A stretch of DNA of 64,000 bases from assembly GCF_000963865.1 (NCBI RefSeq), contig NZ_CP011071.1, positions 1,554,501 to 1,618,500 of the forward strand, in the 5' to 3' direction. Both the position numbers and the translations under genes were made by a program. Of this stretch, positions 56,565 through 64,000 are shown piece after piece (within the stretch, counting starts at the first letter, position 1; the number at the start of each line of letters is the position of its first letter). This DNA is from Flagellimonas lutaonensis (GTDB taxonomy: Bacteria > Bacteroidota > Bacteroidia > Flavobacteriales > Flavobacteriaceae). Below the pieces are notes generated by a model, which worked only from the letters and a program-made list of their open reading frames with translations, made no database searches and was not told where the DNA came from.

Positions 56565-59500
56565 ATGAGAACACTGCTTTCCAAAGCCGGGCTGTTGCTG
56601 CTCGCCTTGACTTTTTTTACGGTTACTTCAGAAGCGCAACGACGCAAAAAAACAAGCCAGACATCGTCTGCCATTCCACAAGAACTGTACTCGAGCCTTG
56701 AGTACCGGTTGGTCGGGCCCTTTCGGGGTGGCCGTTCAGCGGCCGTTACGGGGGTGCCGGGCGAGCCCAATCTCTTCTATTTTGGGGCCACGGGCGGTGG
56801 CGTATGGAAGACCACTGATGGCGGCCGTACCTGGGCCAATATCTCCGATGGATATTTTGGTGGCAGTATCGGAGCCGTTGAGGTGGCCAAAAGCGACCCC
56901 AATGTCATCTATGTGGGCGGGGGCGAAAAGACCGTTCGTGGCAACGTGTCCAGCGGGTACGGCATTTGGAAGACCGTCGATGCAGGCAAGACCTGGCAAT
57001 CTGCCGGACTTGAAAAGAGCCGCCATGTACCGCGCCTACGCGTGCACCCCACCGATTACAACACGGTCTATGCAGCCGTGATGGGCAACATCTACAAACC
57101 CACTAAAGAGCGGGGCGTCTACAAGACCACCGATGGGGGCCAAACATGGGAGCAAATTCTCTTTGTGAACGATATGGCAGGGGCGGTCGACCTGACCTTT
57201 GACCCGAACAATCCCCGTATTCTCTATGCAAGTACTTGGAGGGTGCAGCGAACGCCCTACAGCCTCAGCAGTGGGGGCGAGGGTTCGGCCCTTTGGAAAA
57301 GCACCGATAGTGGCGAAACATGGACGGAAATATCCAAAAACGAGGGTTTCCCTGAAGGTACCCTTGGCATTATCGGAGTGACTGTATCGCCGGTGAATTC
57401 CGACCGCGTGTGGGCCATTGTTGAACATAAGGAAAAAGGCGGACTCTACCGCTCAGAGGATGGCGGCAAAAAATGGACACAGGTCAACGATGAGCGCAAA
57501 TTACGGCAACGGGCCTGGTACTACACCCGTGTCTATGCCGATACGGAAGATGAGGATATCGTGTACGTGCTCAACGTGCGCTACCACAAAAGTACCGATG
57601 GGGGCAAGACCTTCAATACCTTCAATGCGCCCCATGGCGACCACCACGATTTGTGGATTGCCCCTGAGAACAGCCAACGCATGATCATTGGCGACGATGG
57701 CGGGGCACAGGTAAGCTATGATGGGGGCACCACCTGGAGCACCTACTACAACCAACCCACGGCACAGTTTTATCGGGTGACCACCGATAATGCCTTTCCA
57801 TACCGTATCTATGCAGCACAACAAGATAATTCCACTGTGCGGATCAAGCACCGTAGCGATGGGGCCACCATCGATGAAGACGATTGGGAGCCCACCGCCG
57901 GGGGCGAGAGCGCCCATATTGCCATTGATCCGACCAACAATGATATTGTCTATGGTGGCAGCTATGGGGGCTTTTTGACCCGGGTGAACCACGACCGCAA
58001 TACGGTTCGAGGTATCAATGTCTGGCCCGACAATCCTATGGGGTACGGGGCCGAAGGTATGAAATACCGCTTTCAGTGGAACTTCCCCATTATTTTTAGC
58101 AAGCACGACCCCAAAAAGCTCTACACCTTTAGCAACCATGTGCACCTTAGCACCAACGAGGGGCAGAGTTGGGAATTACTGAGTGGCGACCTGACCCGCA
58201 ACGATCCCGATAAACTGGTCAGCAGTGGCGGTCCTATTACCCAAGACAACACGGGTGTGGAATACTACTGCACCATTTTTGCGGCCAACGAGAGTCCGTT
58301 GAAAGAGGGCCTGCTTTGGGTAGGCAGTGACGATGGGCTGATCCATGTCACCAAAGACGGCGGCCAGACCTGGGAAAATGTTACCCCCACCGGAATGCCC
58401 GAGTGGATGATGATCAACAGCATTGAACCCTCGGCCTTTGACGAGGGTACCTGCTACGTGGCGGGCACCCGCTACAAACTGGGCGATTTTGCACCCTATC
58501 TCTATAAAACCACCGACTACGGCCAAACATGGGCAAAGATCACCAACGGCATCGAAGACGAGCATTTTACAAGGGTATTGCGTGAGGACCCCAAACGCAA
58601 GGGATTGCTCTATGCAGGTACCGAAACGGGCATGTACATCTCTTTTGATGATGGAAGAAACTGGGAAAAGTTTCAACTGAACCTGCCCATCGTTCCCATT
58701 ACCGATTTGGCGGTGAAAGACAATAATCTGGTAGTGGCCACCCAAGGGCGTAGCCTTTGGATCATTGACGACCTGACCGTGTTGCACCAATTGGAGACCT
58801 CCGACAGGGGTGCCAAGGCAAAGCTTTTTGCCCCTAAAGATTCGTACCGTACCAAGGGGAGGGCCTTGAAAGAACCCTCGAAAACCGCAGGGCAGAATCA
58901 TCCGAACGGGGTCATCACCCATTTCTACCTAAAGGATTTTGATAAGGAAAAAGATAGTGTGGCGCTAACCTATTTCAATATGAAGGGTGATACCTTGGCC
59001 ACTTACAGCACCTATTCAAAGGACAAAGACAAAAAACTGAAGGTAGTAAAAGGTGGCAACACCCATGTATGGGATACACGTGGCAAGGGGGCCGAACGCT
59101 TGAAGGGCATGATTCTCTGGTGGGCCAATTTGAACGGGGCCAAGGCCGTACCCGGTGAGTACCAGGTATCGTTGAACGTGAACGGTGAATCACAAACGGA
59201 ACGCTTCAAGATTCTGCCCGATCCACGGGCCGAGGCAACAGTCGCCGATATGCAGAAGCAGTACGACTTTATCACCAGCATCAACGAAACGGTCGATAAG
59301 GCGCACCAGAGCATCAAAAAAATCAGAAAGATCAACGAGAAGCTCGATGCCTTTGTGAAACAGTACAAAGATCATGACAAGACGAAAGAATTGGTAGAAA
59401 AGGCCAAAAAAATGAAGGAAGATTTTGGTGAAATCGAGAAGGCATTGTACCAGACCAAGAACCGCAGTAACCAAGATCCCTTGAATTTTCCGATCCGGTT

Positions 59501-59705
59501 GACCAACAAGTTGGCACATTTGAACAGCTTGGTCGGGCTGGATGATTTTCCGCCCACCGATCAAGATGTGGCAGTCAAGAACGAACTCACCAACAAGATC
59601 AACGCAGAACTGGCAACGTTTGAAAAGTTGGTCGATGATGAGATGAAAGCTTTTAACAATGAGTTCAATGCATTGGGATTGAGTTATTTGTCGGTTGAAG
59701 ATTAA
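56565..59705 (+). CDS. Large exported BNR/VPS10-like propeller protein
   Basis: A 1046-residue exported protein with a signal peptide (MRTLLSKAGLLLLALTFFTV, cleavage after SEAQ). It contains many BNR/Asp-box repeats such as TTDGGRTWANI, TVDAGKTWQSA, TTDGGQTWEQI, STDSGETWTEI, SEDGGKKWTQV, STDGGKTFNTF and TKDGGQTWENV, forming two propellers as in VPS10/sortilin-type glycosyl-hydrolase-like proteins of Bacteroidota. The end (from about 900) is a helical coiled-coil region, DKAHQSIKKIRKINEKLDAF. The reading frame extends upstream into repeat DNA, so ATG 56565 is used. Function is unknown. Confidence 0.9.
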   Translation: MRTLLSKAGLLLLALTFFTVTSEAQRRKKTSQTSSAIPQELYSSLEYRLVGPFRGGRSAAVTGVPGEPNLFYFGATGGGVWKTTDGGRTWANISDGYFGGSIGAVEVAKSDPNVIYVGGGEKTVRGNVSSGYGIWKTVDAGKTWQSAGLEKSRHVPRLRVHPTDYNTVYAAVMGNIYKPTKERGVYKTTDGGQTWEQILFVNDMAGAVDLTFDPNNPRILYASTWRVQRTPYSLSSGGEGSALWKSTDSGETWTEISKNEGFPEGTLGIIGVTVSPVNSDRVWAIVEHKEKGGLYRSEDGGKKWTQVNDERKLRQRAWYYTRVYADTEDEDIVYVLNVRYHKSTDGGKTFNTFNAPHGDHHDLWIAPENSQRMIIGDDGGAQVSYDGGTTWSTYYNQPTAQFYRVTTDNAFPYRIYAAQQDNSTVRIKHRSDGATIDEDDWEPTAGGESAHIAIDPTNNDIVYGGSYGGFLTRVNHDRNTVRGINVWPDNPMGYGAEGMKYRFQWNFPIIFSKHDPKKLYTFSNHVHLSTNEGQSWELLSGDLTRNDPDKLVSSGGPITQDNTGVEYYCTIFAANESPLKEGLLWVGSDDGLIHVTKDGGQTWENVTPTGMPEWMMINSIEPSAFDEGTCYVAGTRYKLGDFAPYLYKTTDYGQTWAKITNGIEDEHFTRVLREDPKRKGLLYAGTETGMYISFDDGRNWEKFQLNLPIVPITDLAVKDNNLVVATQGRSLWIIDDLTVLHQLETSDRGAKAKLFAPKDSYRTKGRALKEPSKTAGQNHPNGVITHFYLKDFDKEKDSVALTYFNMKGDTLATYSTYSKDKDKKLKVVKGGNTHVWDTRGKGAERLKGMILWWANLNGAKAVPGEYQVSLNVNGESQTERFKILPDPRAEATVADMQKQYDFITSINETVDKAHQSIKKIRKINEKLDAFVKQYKDHDKTKELVEKAKKMKEDFGEIEKALYQTKNRSNQDPLNFPIRLTNKLAHLNSLVGLDDFPPTDQDVAVKNELTNKINAELATFEKLVDDEMKAFNNEFNALGLSYLSVED

Positions 59706-59768
59706 AATGGTTTCCGGGTTTCAGGTTTATAGTTTTAACTTTGAACCAGAAACCTTAAACCCGAGACC
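59706..59768. repeat. Palindromic GGTTTC repeat between the BNR and hemJ genes
   Basis: GGTTTCCGGGTTTCAGGTTT on the left and AACCAGAAACC, AAACCCGAGACC on the right form an imperfect long hairpin. The reverse complement matches the sufC-proximal repeat (106-136). Confidence 0.7.
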
Positions 59769-60311
59769 ATGTACCCTTATATAAAAGCCCTGCACCTGAT
59801 TTTCGTGGTCACATGGTTTGCAGGGCTTTTCTATATTCCGAGGTTGTTCATCTACCATATCGAGGCCAGTGAAAAACCTTCCCCCGAAAGGGAAATCCTC
59901 ACGAAACAACTGAAGCTGATGACCAAACGGCTGTGGTACATCATCACTTGGCCATCGGCGGTGCTCTGTACCCTTTTCGCGCTTTGGCTTTTGCACTTGA
60001 TGCCCCAATGGCTCCAGCAGCCTTGGATGCAGGTAAAACTGGTATTTGTGGTGCTGCTGTTTGTATACCATTTTAAATGCCACCAAATGTTCAAGCAATT
60101 ACAGCGAGATGAGGTAAAATATACGTCACATTTCATGCGTGTTTGGAACGAGTTGGCCACCTTGGTGCTCTTCGCCGTAACTTTTTTGGTCATCCTCAAA
60201 AATGCCTTCAACTGGATCTATGGTGTGATGGGAATAGTGGCGCTCGGCATTTTTTTGATGTTGGGCATACGGTTGTACAAGCGCATCCGAGATAAAAATC
60301 CGAACGCTTGA
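59769..60311 (+). CDS. hemJ: HemJ, protoporphyrinogen IX oxidase
   Basis: A 180-residue membrane protein of the HemJ (UPF0093) family. The N-terminus is MYPYIKALHLIFVVTWFAGLF (conserved His9), followed by YIPRLFIYHIEA and LKLMTKRLWYIITWPSAV, then KLVFVVLLFVYHFKC and a final helix. Four membrane helices are expected. HemJ oxidises protoporphyrinogen IX to protoporphyrin IX, and, with hemF and hemH here, completes the aerobic route. It lies 30 kb from the main hem cluster and is followed by the NtrY-like kinase. Confidence 0.93.
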   Translation: MYPYIKALHLIFVVTWFAGLFYIPRLFIYHIEASEKPSPEREILTKQLKLMTKRLWYIITWPSAVLCTLFALWLLHLMPQWLQQPWMQVKLVFVVLLFVYHFKCHQMFKQLQRDEVKYTSHFMRVWNELATLVLFAVTFLVILKNAFNWIYGVMGIVALGIFLMLGIRLYKRIRDKNPNA

Positions 60312-60436
60312 AAGCATCAAAATTCACATCGCAAATTTTAAAATCCAATATGTGGGATGGAATTTGGTGCTTGGAACTTGAAAATTTCAAGTCCTTGGCG
60401 TGATTATTGCTATTTTCGGGATAAACTTTTAATCTC

Positions 60437-61888
60437 TTGCTAAGAAAACGTTCACTGCGCACCCGAATTTTCATCACCATGATCTTATTGGTGGTGATCG
60501 CATCTGTATTGATAGCCGGGGTAACGATCTACCAGTACCGCGAACAGTCAAAAGACTACCACCAAAACCGTTTAGAGCGCAAGGAAGAACAAATTTTACA
60601 GAGCATCAACTACGTGTTGAAAGAGACCACCTATCCGGTGACCACCGAAAATCTTGGCCATATCTTCAGAACCGAGATATTCAAGATAGCCGATGTGCAG
60701 AACGTAAACTTCAACATCTATGACCTTGAGGGCAACCTGATCAAAAGCTCTAAACGGACCTTTGAGCTTGACTCCATCTCCAATTGCTTGGATGCCGAGG
60801 TGTTGAACAACCTGCGCGATAGCCCCGATAAGCGTTATGTGGAAGAAAAATCGACGGCTGGCGACAATTACCAGGCCTCGTACACCTACATACACGACCT
60901 TAAGTTCAAGCCCATAGGCATTATGAACCTGCCCTATTTTGAGGACAACTCGTTCAACAACATGGAGCTCCGCGAGTTTTTGATGCGCTTGGGCGGCGTA
61001 TATGTGCTGATGTTGGTGGCGGCCATTCTACTGGCCTTTTTCATAACTACTTATATAACCCGCCCCCTGAAGACGATATCGGATAAATTGATGCAGACCG
61101 ATTTGACCAAGCGCAATGAAAAGATATTGATCGAAGACCCCAGTGTGGAAATCTCGACCCTGATCCGTTCGTACAATGAAATGATCGATGAGCTTGAAAA
61201 AAGTGCCGCGAAGTTGGCCCGAAGCGAGCGTGAACAGGCATGGCGCGAGATGGCCAAGCAGGTGGCGCATGAAATCAAGAATCCGTTGACCCCCATGCGG
61301 TTGAGCGTACAGAGTTTTGAACGAAAATTCGACCCCAAAGACCCCAATGCGGAGGCCAAGGTGAAAGAATTTGCCAAAACCTTGGTGCAGCAGATCGATA
61401 CCATGAGCAATATAGCCTCGGCCTTCTCAAACTTTGCCGATATGCCCGCCCAACAGAAAGAAACGCTGAACGTTATTGAGGTGGTCAAATTGGCATTGGA
61501 TATTTTTAACGAACCCTACATCCATTTCATTGCCGATGAAGAAGAAATCGTGGCCAAACTGGATCGAACACAGCTGATTCGTGTGGTCACCAATTTGGTA
61601 AAGAATGCGATCCAGGCAGTGCCCGAGGTTGAAAACCCCAGAATTTTGGTGTCTGTGGCCTCTGAGGGCGATAAGGTCAAGATTTCGATTGCCGACAATG
61701 GGGTGGGCATTTCAGACGAGTTCAAAGACAAGGTGTTCGAGCCCAAGTTCACCACCAAGTCGAGCGGTATGGGCTTGGGCCTCGGTATGGTAAGGAACAT
61801 TGTCGAGAACTATGGGGGCAGTATTGAATTTACCTCTCAGTTCGGTAAGGGTACGGTCTTCACGGTCAAGTTCCCCAAAGAGGTGTAA
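60437..61888 (+). CDS. NtrY-like sensor histidine kinase
   Basis: A 483-residue kinase. Residues 1-35 contain a membrane helix (FITMILLVVIASVLIAGVTI), followed by a periplasmic sensor region, a second membrane helix near 178-200 (YVLMLVAAILLAFFITTYIT) and HAMP. HisKA has the His in KQVAHEIKNPLTPM, and the ATPase has VTNLVKNAIQAVP, IADNGVGISDEF and GMGLGLGMVRNIVENYGG. The start is TTG 60437; a later ATG 60479 would lose the first basic residues of the membrane anchor. The response regulator is not adjacent. The 125-bp spacer before it shows only AT-rich partial inverted repeats. Confidence 0.9.
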   Translation: MLRKRSLRTRIFITMILLVVIASVLIAGVTIYQYREQSKDYHQNRLERKEEQILQSINYVLKETTYPVTTENLGHIFRTEIFKIADVQNVNFNIYDLEGNLIKSSKRTFELDSISNCLDAEVLNNLRDSPDKRYVEEKSTAGDNYQASYTYIHDLKFKPIGIMNLPYFEDNSFNNMELREFLMRLGGVYVLMLVAAILLAFFITTYITRPLKTISDKLMQTDLTKRNEKILIEDPSVEISTLIRSYNEMIDELEKSAAKLARSEREQAWREMAKQVAHEIKNPLTPMRLSVQSFERKFDPKDPNAEAKVKEFAKTLVQQIDTMSNIASAFSNFADMPAQQKETLNVIEVVKLALDIFNEPYIHFIADEEEIVAKLDRTQLIRVVTNLVKNAIQAVPEVENPRILVSVASEGDKVKISIADNGVGISDEFKDKVFEPKFTTKSSGMGLGLGMVRNIVENYGGSIEFTSQFGKGTVFTVKFPKEV

Positions 61889-61956
61889 TGTTAAGCGCTG
61901 ATGGTTGATAATACGCTGACGTTTTTTTAGCTTTAAACCCTAAAACCTAAACCCAG

Positions 61957-62739
61957 ATGGACTTCCAAAACATCTACATTGAAGAAGAAGGTTCTGTGGC
62001 GGTGATCACCATAGATCGGCCCAAAAAGCTCAACGCGTTGAACAAACAGACGATCAAAGAACTGCATACGGCCTTTAAAGAACTGGATAAAGACCAAGAT
62101 ATTCGTGCCATCATCGTTACCGGAAGCGGTGAAAAAGCTTTTGTGGCCGGGGCCGATATTGCCGAGTTTGCTTCTTTTTCGGTGAAAGAGGGCCGACAAC
62201 TGGCCGCAAAGGGACAAGAATTGTTGTTCGATTTTGTTGAAAACCTTACGACCCCGGTGATAGCGGCGGTAAATGGTTTTGCCCTTGGGGGCGGACTCGA
62301 ACTTGCCATGGCCTGTCACTTTAGGGTGGCCAGCTTCAACGCCAAGATGGGCCTGCCCGAGGTGTCACTGGGGCTGATTCCCGGGTATGGGGGGACACAG
62401 CGCCTACCTCAATTGGTAGGGCGGGGGCGCGCCATGGAAATGATCATGACCGCCACCATGATCTCGGCAGACAAGGCACTTGAATTTGGGTTGGTCAATT
62501 ATGTGGTGCCGTTGGAAGAATTGTTGCCTCTTTGTCGAAAATTGGCAGATAAGATCACAAACAACTCTCCGTCGGCCATAAAACAGGCAATAAAAGCGGT
62601 AAATGCGGGTTATAGCTATGATACCGATGGTTATGATAAAGAGATAAGGGCTTTCGGTGAATGCTTCGGAACCGATGATTTCAAAGAGGGCACCACGGCC
62701 TTTCTTGAGAAGCGAAAAGCCCAGTTCAAAGGTTCGTGA
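61957..62739 (+). CDS. Enoyl-CoA hydratase/isomerase family protein
   Basis: A 260-residue crotonase fold enzyme. The oxyanion-hole segments are AFVAGADIAEFASF and AAVNGFALGGGLELAMACHFRV (by position); catalytic Glu pairs lie in GLPEVSLGLIPGYGGTQRLP with the GGTQRL signature. It begins IEEEGSVAVITIDRPKKLNALN. This is the short-chain enoyl-CoA hydratase (crotonase) type, acting in fatty acid or amino acid breakdown. Specific substrate not set by sequence. Confidence 0.93.
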   Translation: MDFQNIYIEEEGSVAVITIDRPKKLNALNKQTIKELHTAFKELDKDQDIRAIIVTGSGEKAFVAGADIAEFASFSVKEGRQLAAKGQELLFDFVENLTTPVIAAVNGFALGGGLELAMACHFRVASFNAKMGLPEVSLGLIPGYGGTQRLPQLVGRGRAMEMIMTATMISADKALEFGLVNYVVPLEELLPLCRKLADKITNNSPSAIKQAIKAVNAGYSYDTDGYDKEIRAFGECFGTDDFKEGTTAFLEKRKAQFKGS

Positions 62740-62763
62740 CCAAGGTGCGCCAAACCTGTGATT

Positions 62764-64000
62764 ATGCGTTACAAACTAATATTGGTAGGCTTGTTCTTTG
62801 CAAGCCTTGGCATTGTTGCCCAAAAAATGCCCGTTACCTATGATTTCGGTGAAAAGCTGAATGATCGATATCGCTATTCAAACTTGGTCGTTATGGAAGA
62901 TGACGGCTCGGGGGGCTATATCTTGGTCAGGGCCTACTACCAAGGGTTGATCTTGAAGCCGAAGGGCTACTTTATCGAACATTACAACAAAGACCTTGAG
63001 CTGGTCGCCGAACACAACTACAAACTACGGGGAAAGCAGTTCGTTGACGGCTTTTACAAGAACGGCCGTCTGAGCCTACTGTTCTTAGACTACGATTACG
63101 AACGGGAACAGTACCAATACTGGGTACATACCAGTCCCATTACGTATTTCGATTTTAAGCCCACCAAATTGCTTTCGATCCAATCGCCACCGGTAAATGG
63201 GGCTTTGGGCAAGAACTACTACAACAGAAATTTCAATAGTGGCTTTACCACGACCGTTTTGTTCAACAGTGACAAAACAGGGTTCGTTATCAGCACCCAT
63301 CACAAAAAGGGTAAGCAAAACAAGCATACCATACACCTCTACGATACGGACCTGAACAAAAAGGCCACGTATGATTTTTCTTCCGAAATAGAAGAGAAGA
63401 ACTATGCCTTTGAGAACATGGCCACGTCAAAAGACCTTGGCGAAATCTACCTTACGGGCAAGGCCTATTTCAAGAAAAGGCGTTTTAGGGTCGATGAACG
63501 CAAATTCCAGTACGAAATGGTGCGGTTGTCCAAAGGAGGTATCAAAACACAATCTTTTGACGACCCAGGCAAATATTCAGAAGCGCTGTACCCGATATTG
63601 CACAAGGGTAAATTATTCTGTGTAGGTTTTTATGCCGATAGAAAAGACAATCGGTACAATGGTATTTCATACTTTGAACTGGCCCCGTACTCCCTCGAGT
63701 TGGTAGCCAAAAAGTACAGTCCGTTCACCGAGCAGTTCATGCTCGACAAGTTTGGGCGCGAAGACGATAAAGAAATCAAGAACTTGGTGTTCAAGGGGGT
63801 CGATATTGCCGATGACAACCATATTCTCTTCAACGCAGAGGAATATTTTGTGACCCATAGCATGCACCCTACCGGTGCCGGCCAACGCATCAAGGTAGAC
63901 CGTTACCACCATAACGATATTGTGAGTGTCAAATTGGATGCCGAAGGCAATATGGTTTGGGCACGAAACATCAATAAGGCCGAGGTGACCCAGGGCGATG
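62764..64000 (+). CDS. Exported protein of unknown function, truncated by window end
   Basis: The frame beginning at ATG 62764 stays open for 412 codons to the end of the window. It starts with a signal peptide, MRYKLILVGLFFASLGIVAQ, then a beta-rich periplasmic or surface domain with phrases such as VVMEDDGSGGYILV, IEHYNKDLELVAEHNYKL, FVISTHHKKGKQNKHTIHLYD and DIADDNHILFNAEE. There is no clear family; the pattern resembles beta-propeller-like secreted proteins of Bacteroidota. It follows the crotonase gene by 24 bp. The C-terminus is not visible. Confidence 0.85.
   Translation, partial: MRYKLILVGLFFASLGIVAQKMPVTYDFGEKLNDRYRYSNLVVMEDDGSGGYILVRAYYQGLILKPKGYFIEHYNKDLELVAEHNYKLRGKQFVDGFYKNGRLSLLFLDYDYEREQYQYWVHTSPITYFDFKPTKLLSIQSPPVNGALGKNYYNRNFNSGFTTTVLFNSDKTGFVISTHHKKGKQNKHTIHLYDTDLNKKATYDFSSEIEEKNYAFENMATSKDLGEIYLTGKAYFKKRRFRVDERKFQYEMVRLSKGGIKTQSFDDPGKYSEALYPILHKGKLFCVGFYADRKDNRYNGISYFELAPYSLELVAKKYSPFTEQFMLDKFGREDDKEIKNLVFKGVDIADDNHILFNAEEYFVTHSMHPTGAGQRIKVDRYHHNDIVSVKLDAEGNMVWARNINKAEVTQGD

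Noticed and set aside
56270-56770. A minus-strand open frame over the spacer and start of the BNR gene
   Set aside because: It reads through the dispersed element and its nested palindrome and into the signal peptide region; no protein family is suggested.
57501-58145. A 214-codon open frame antisense to the BNR protein gene
   Set aside because: The sense gene has clear repeated motifs; the antisense product is a shadow with low-complexity Gly/Ile content.
1-64000. tRNA or rRNA genes
   Set aside because: No cloverleaf-like segment or rRNA-like conserved stretch was recognised by eye; a covariance-model search would settle it.

Overview
The window comes from a bacterium of the Bacteroidota, most likely a marine member of the Flavobacteriaceae. 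The basis is the gene content (DUF2480 next to DUF3078, hybrid kinase/AraC regulators, a subtilisin with a type IX secretion C-terminal domain, many SusD/OMP-style lipoproteins), the Bacteroidota promoter form TTTG...TAnnTTTG (for example 3196-3227), and the near absence of Shine-Dalgarno sequences. I cannot name the genus or species. No rRNA, tRNA or CRISPR array was seen. Layout: (1) 1-5999, the 3' part of a suf iron-sulfur operon (sufC end, an inserted four-helix-bundle gene, sufD, sufS, sufE, a DUF59 gene), then PspC, DUF2480 and DUF3078 genes and a strong terminator. (2) 6232-11878, a one-protein two-component regulator with probable operator repeats in front of itself and in front of a barrel/kelch/lipoprotein operon. 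(3) 11901-18772, hflX, an EEP nuclease, a T9SS-exported subtilisin, a VOC/exonuclease pair and a lipoprotein. (4) 18769-30246, a long minus-strand cluster holding hemA, C, D, E, F and B with several non-heme passengers; hemH lies at 33841 and hemJ at 59769. (5) 30442-45999, an AraC regulator, ThuA, TauE, DUF1460, MATE, lactonase, a GIY-YIG gene between direct repeats, a zinc-ribbon/SPFH pair, a P1 peptidase and a frameshifted hybrid kinase. (6) 46000-49017, cupin, lipoprotein, CarboxypepD-like and RidA genes. (7) 49024-56175, a type I restriction-modification operon invaded by two foreign small genes. (8) 56565-64000, a BNR/VPS10-like giant protein, hemJ, an NtrY-like kinase, a crotonase and a truncated secreted protein. 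The most interesting theme is that small solitary nuclease, transposase or helical-bundle genes, each wrapped in its own short repeat family, sit inside or between operons: a four-helix-bundle gene between sufC and sufD, a DUF559 nuclease between hemC and hemD, a GIY-YIG gene at 37719, and a RAYT transposase plus a GxxExxY gene inside hsd. In the heme operon the DUF559 unit is bounded by inverted copies of one repeat and reads in frame into hemD, which has no usual start codon of its own, so the DUF559-HemD fusion looks like the only normal route to HemD. In the hsd operon short palindromes have also entered the coding sequence of hsdR and hsdS in frame. A second theme is two hybrid kinase/AraC regulators, each with 8-bp direct repeats spaced exactly 21 bp next to its probable target genes.
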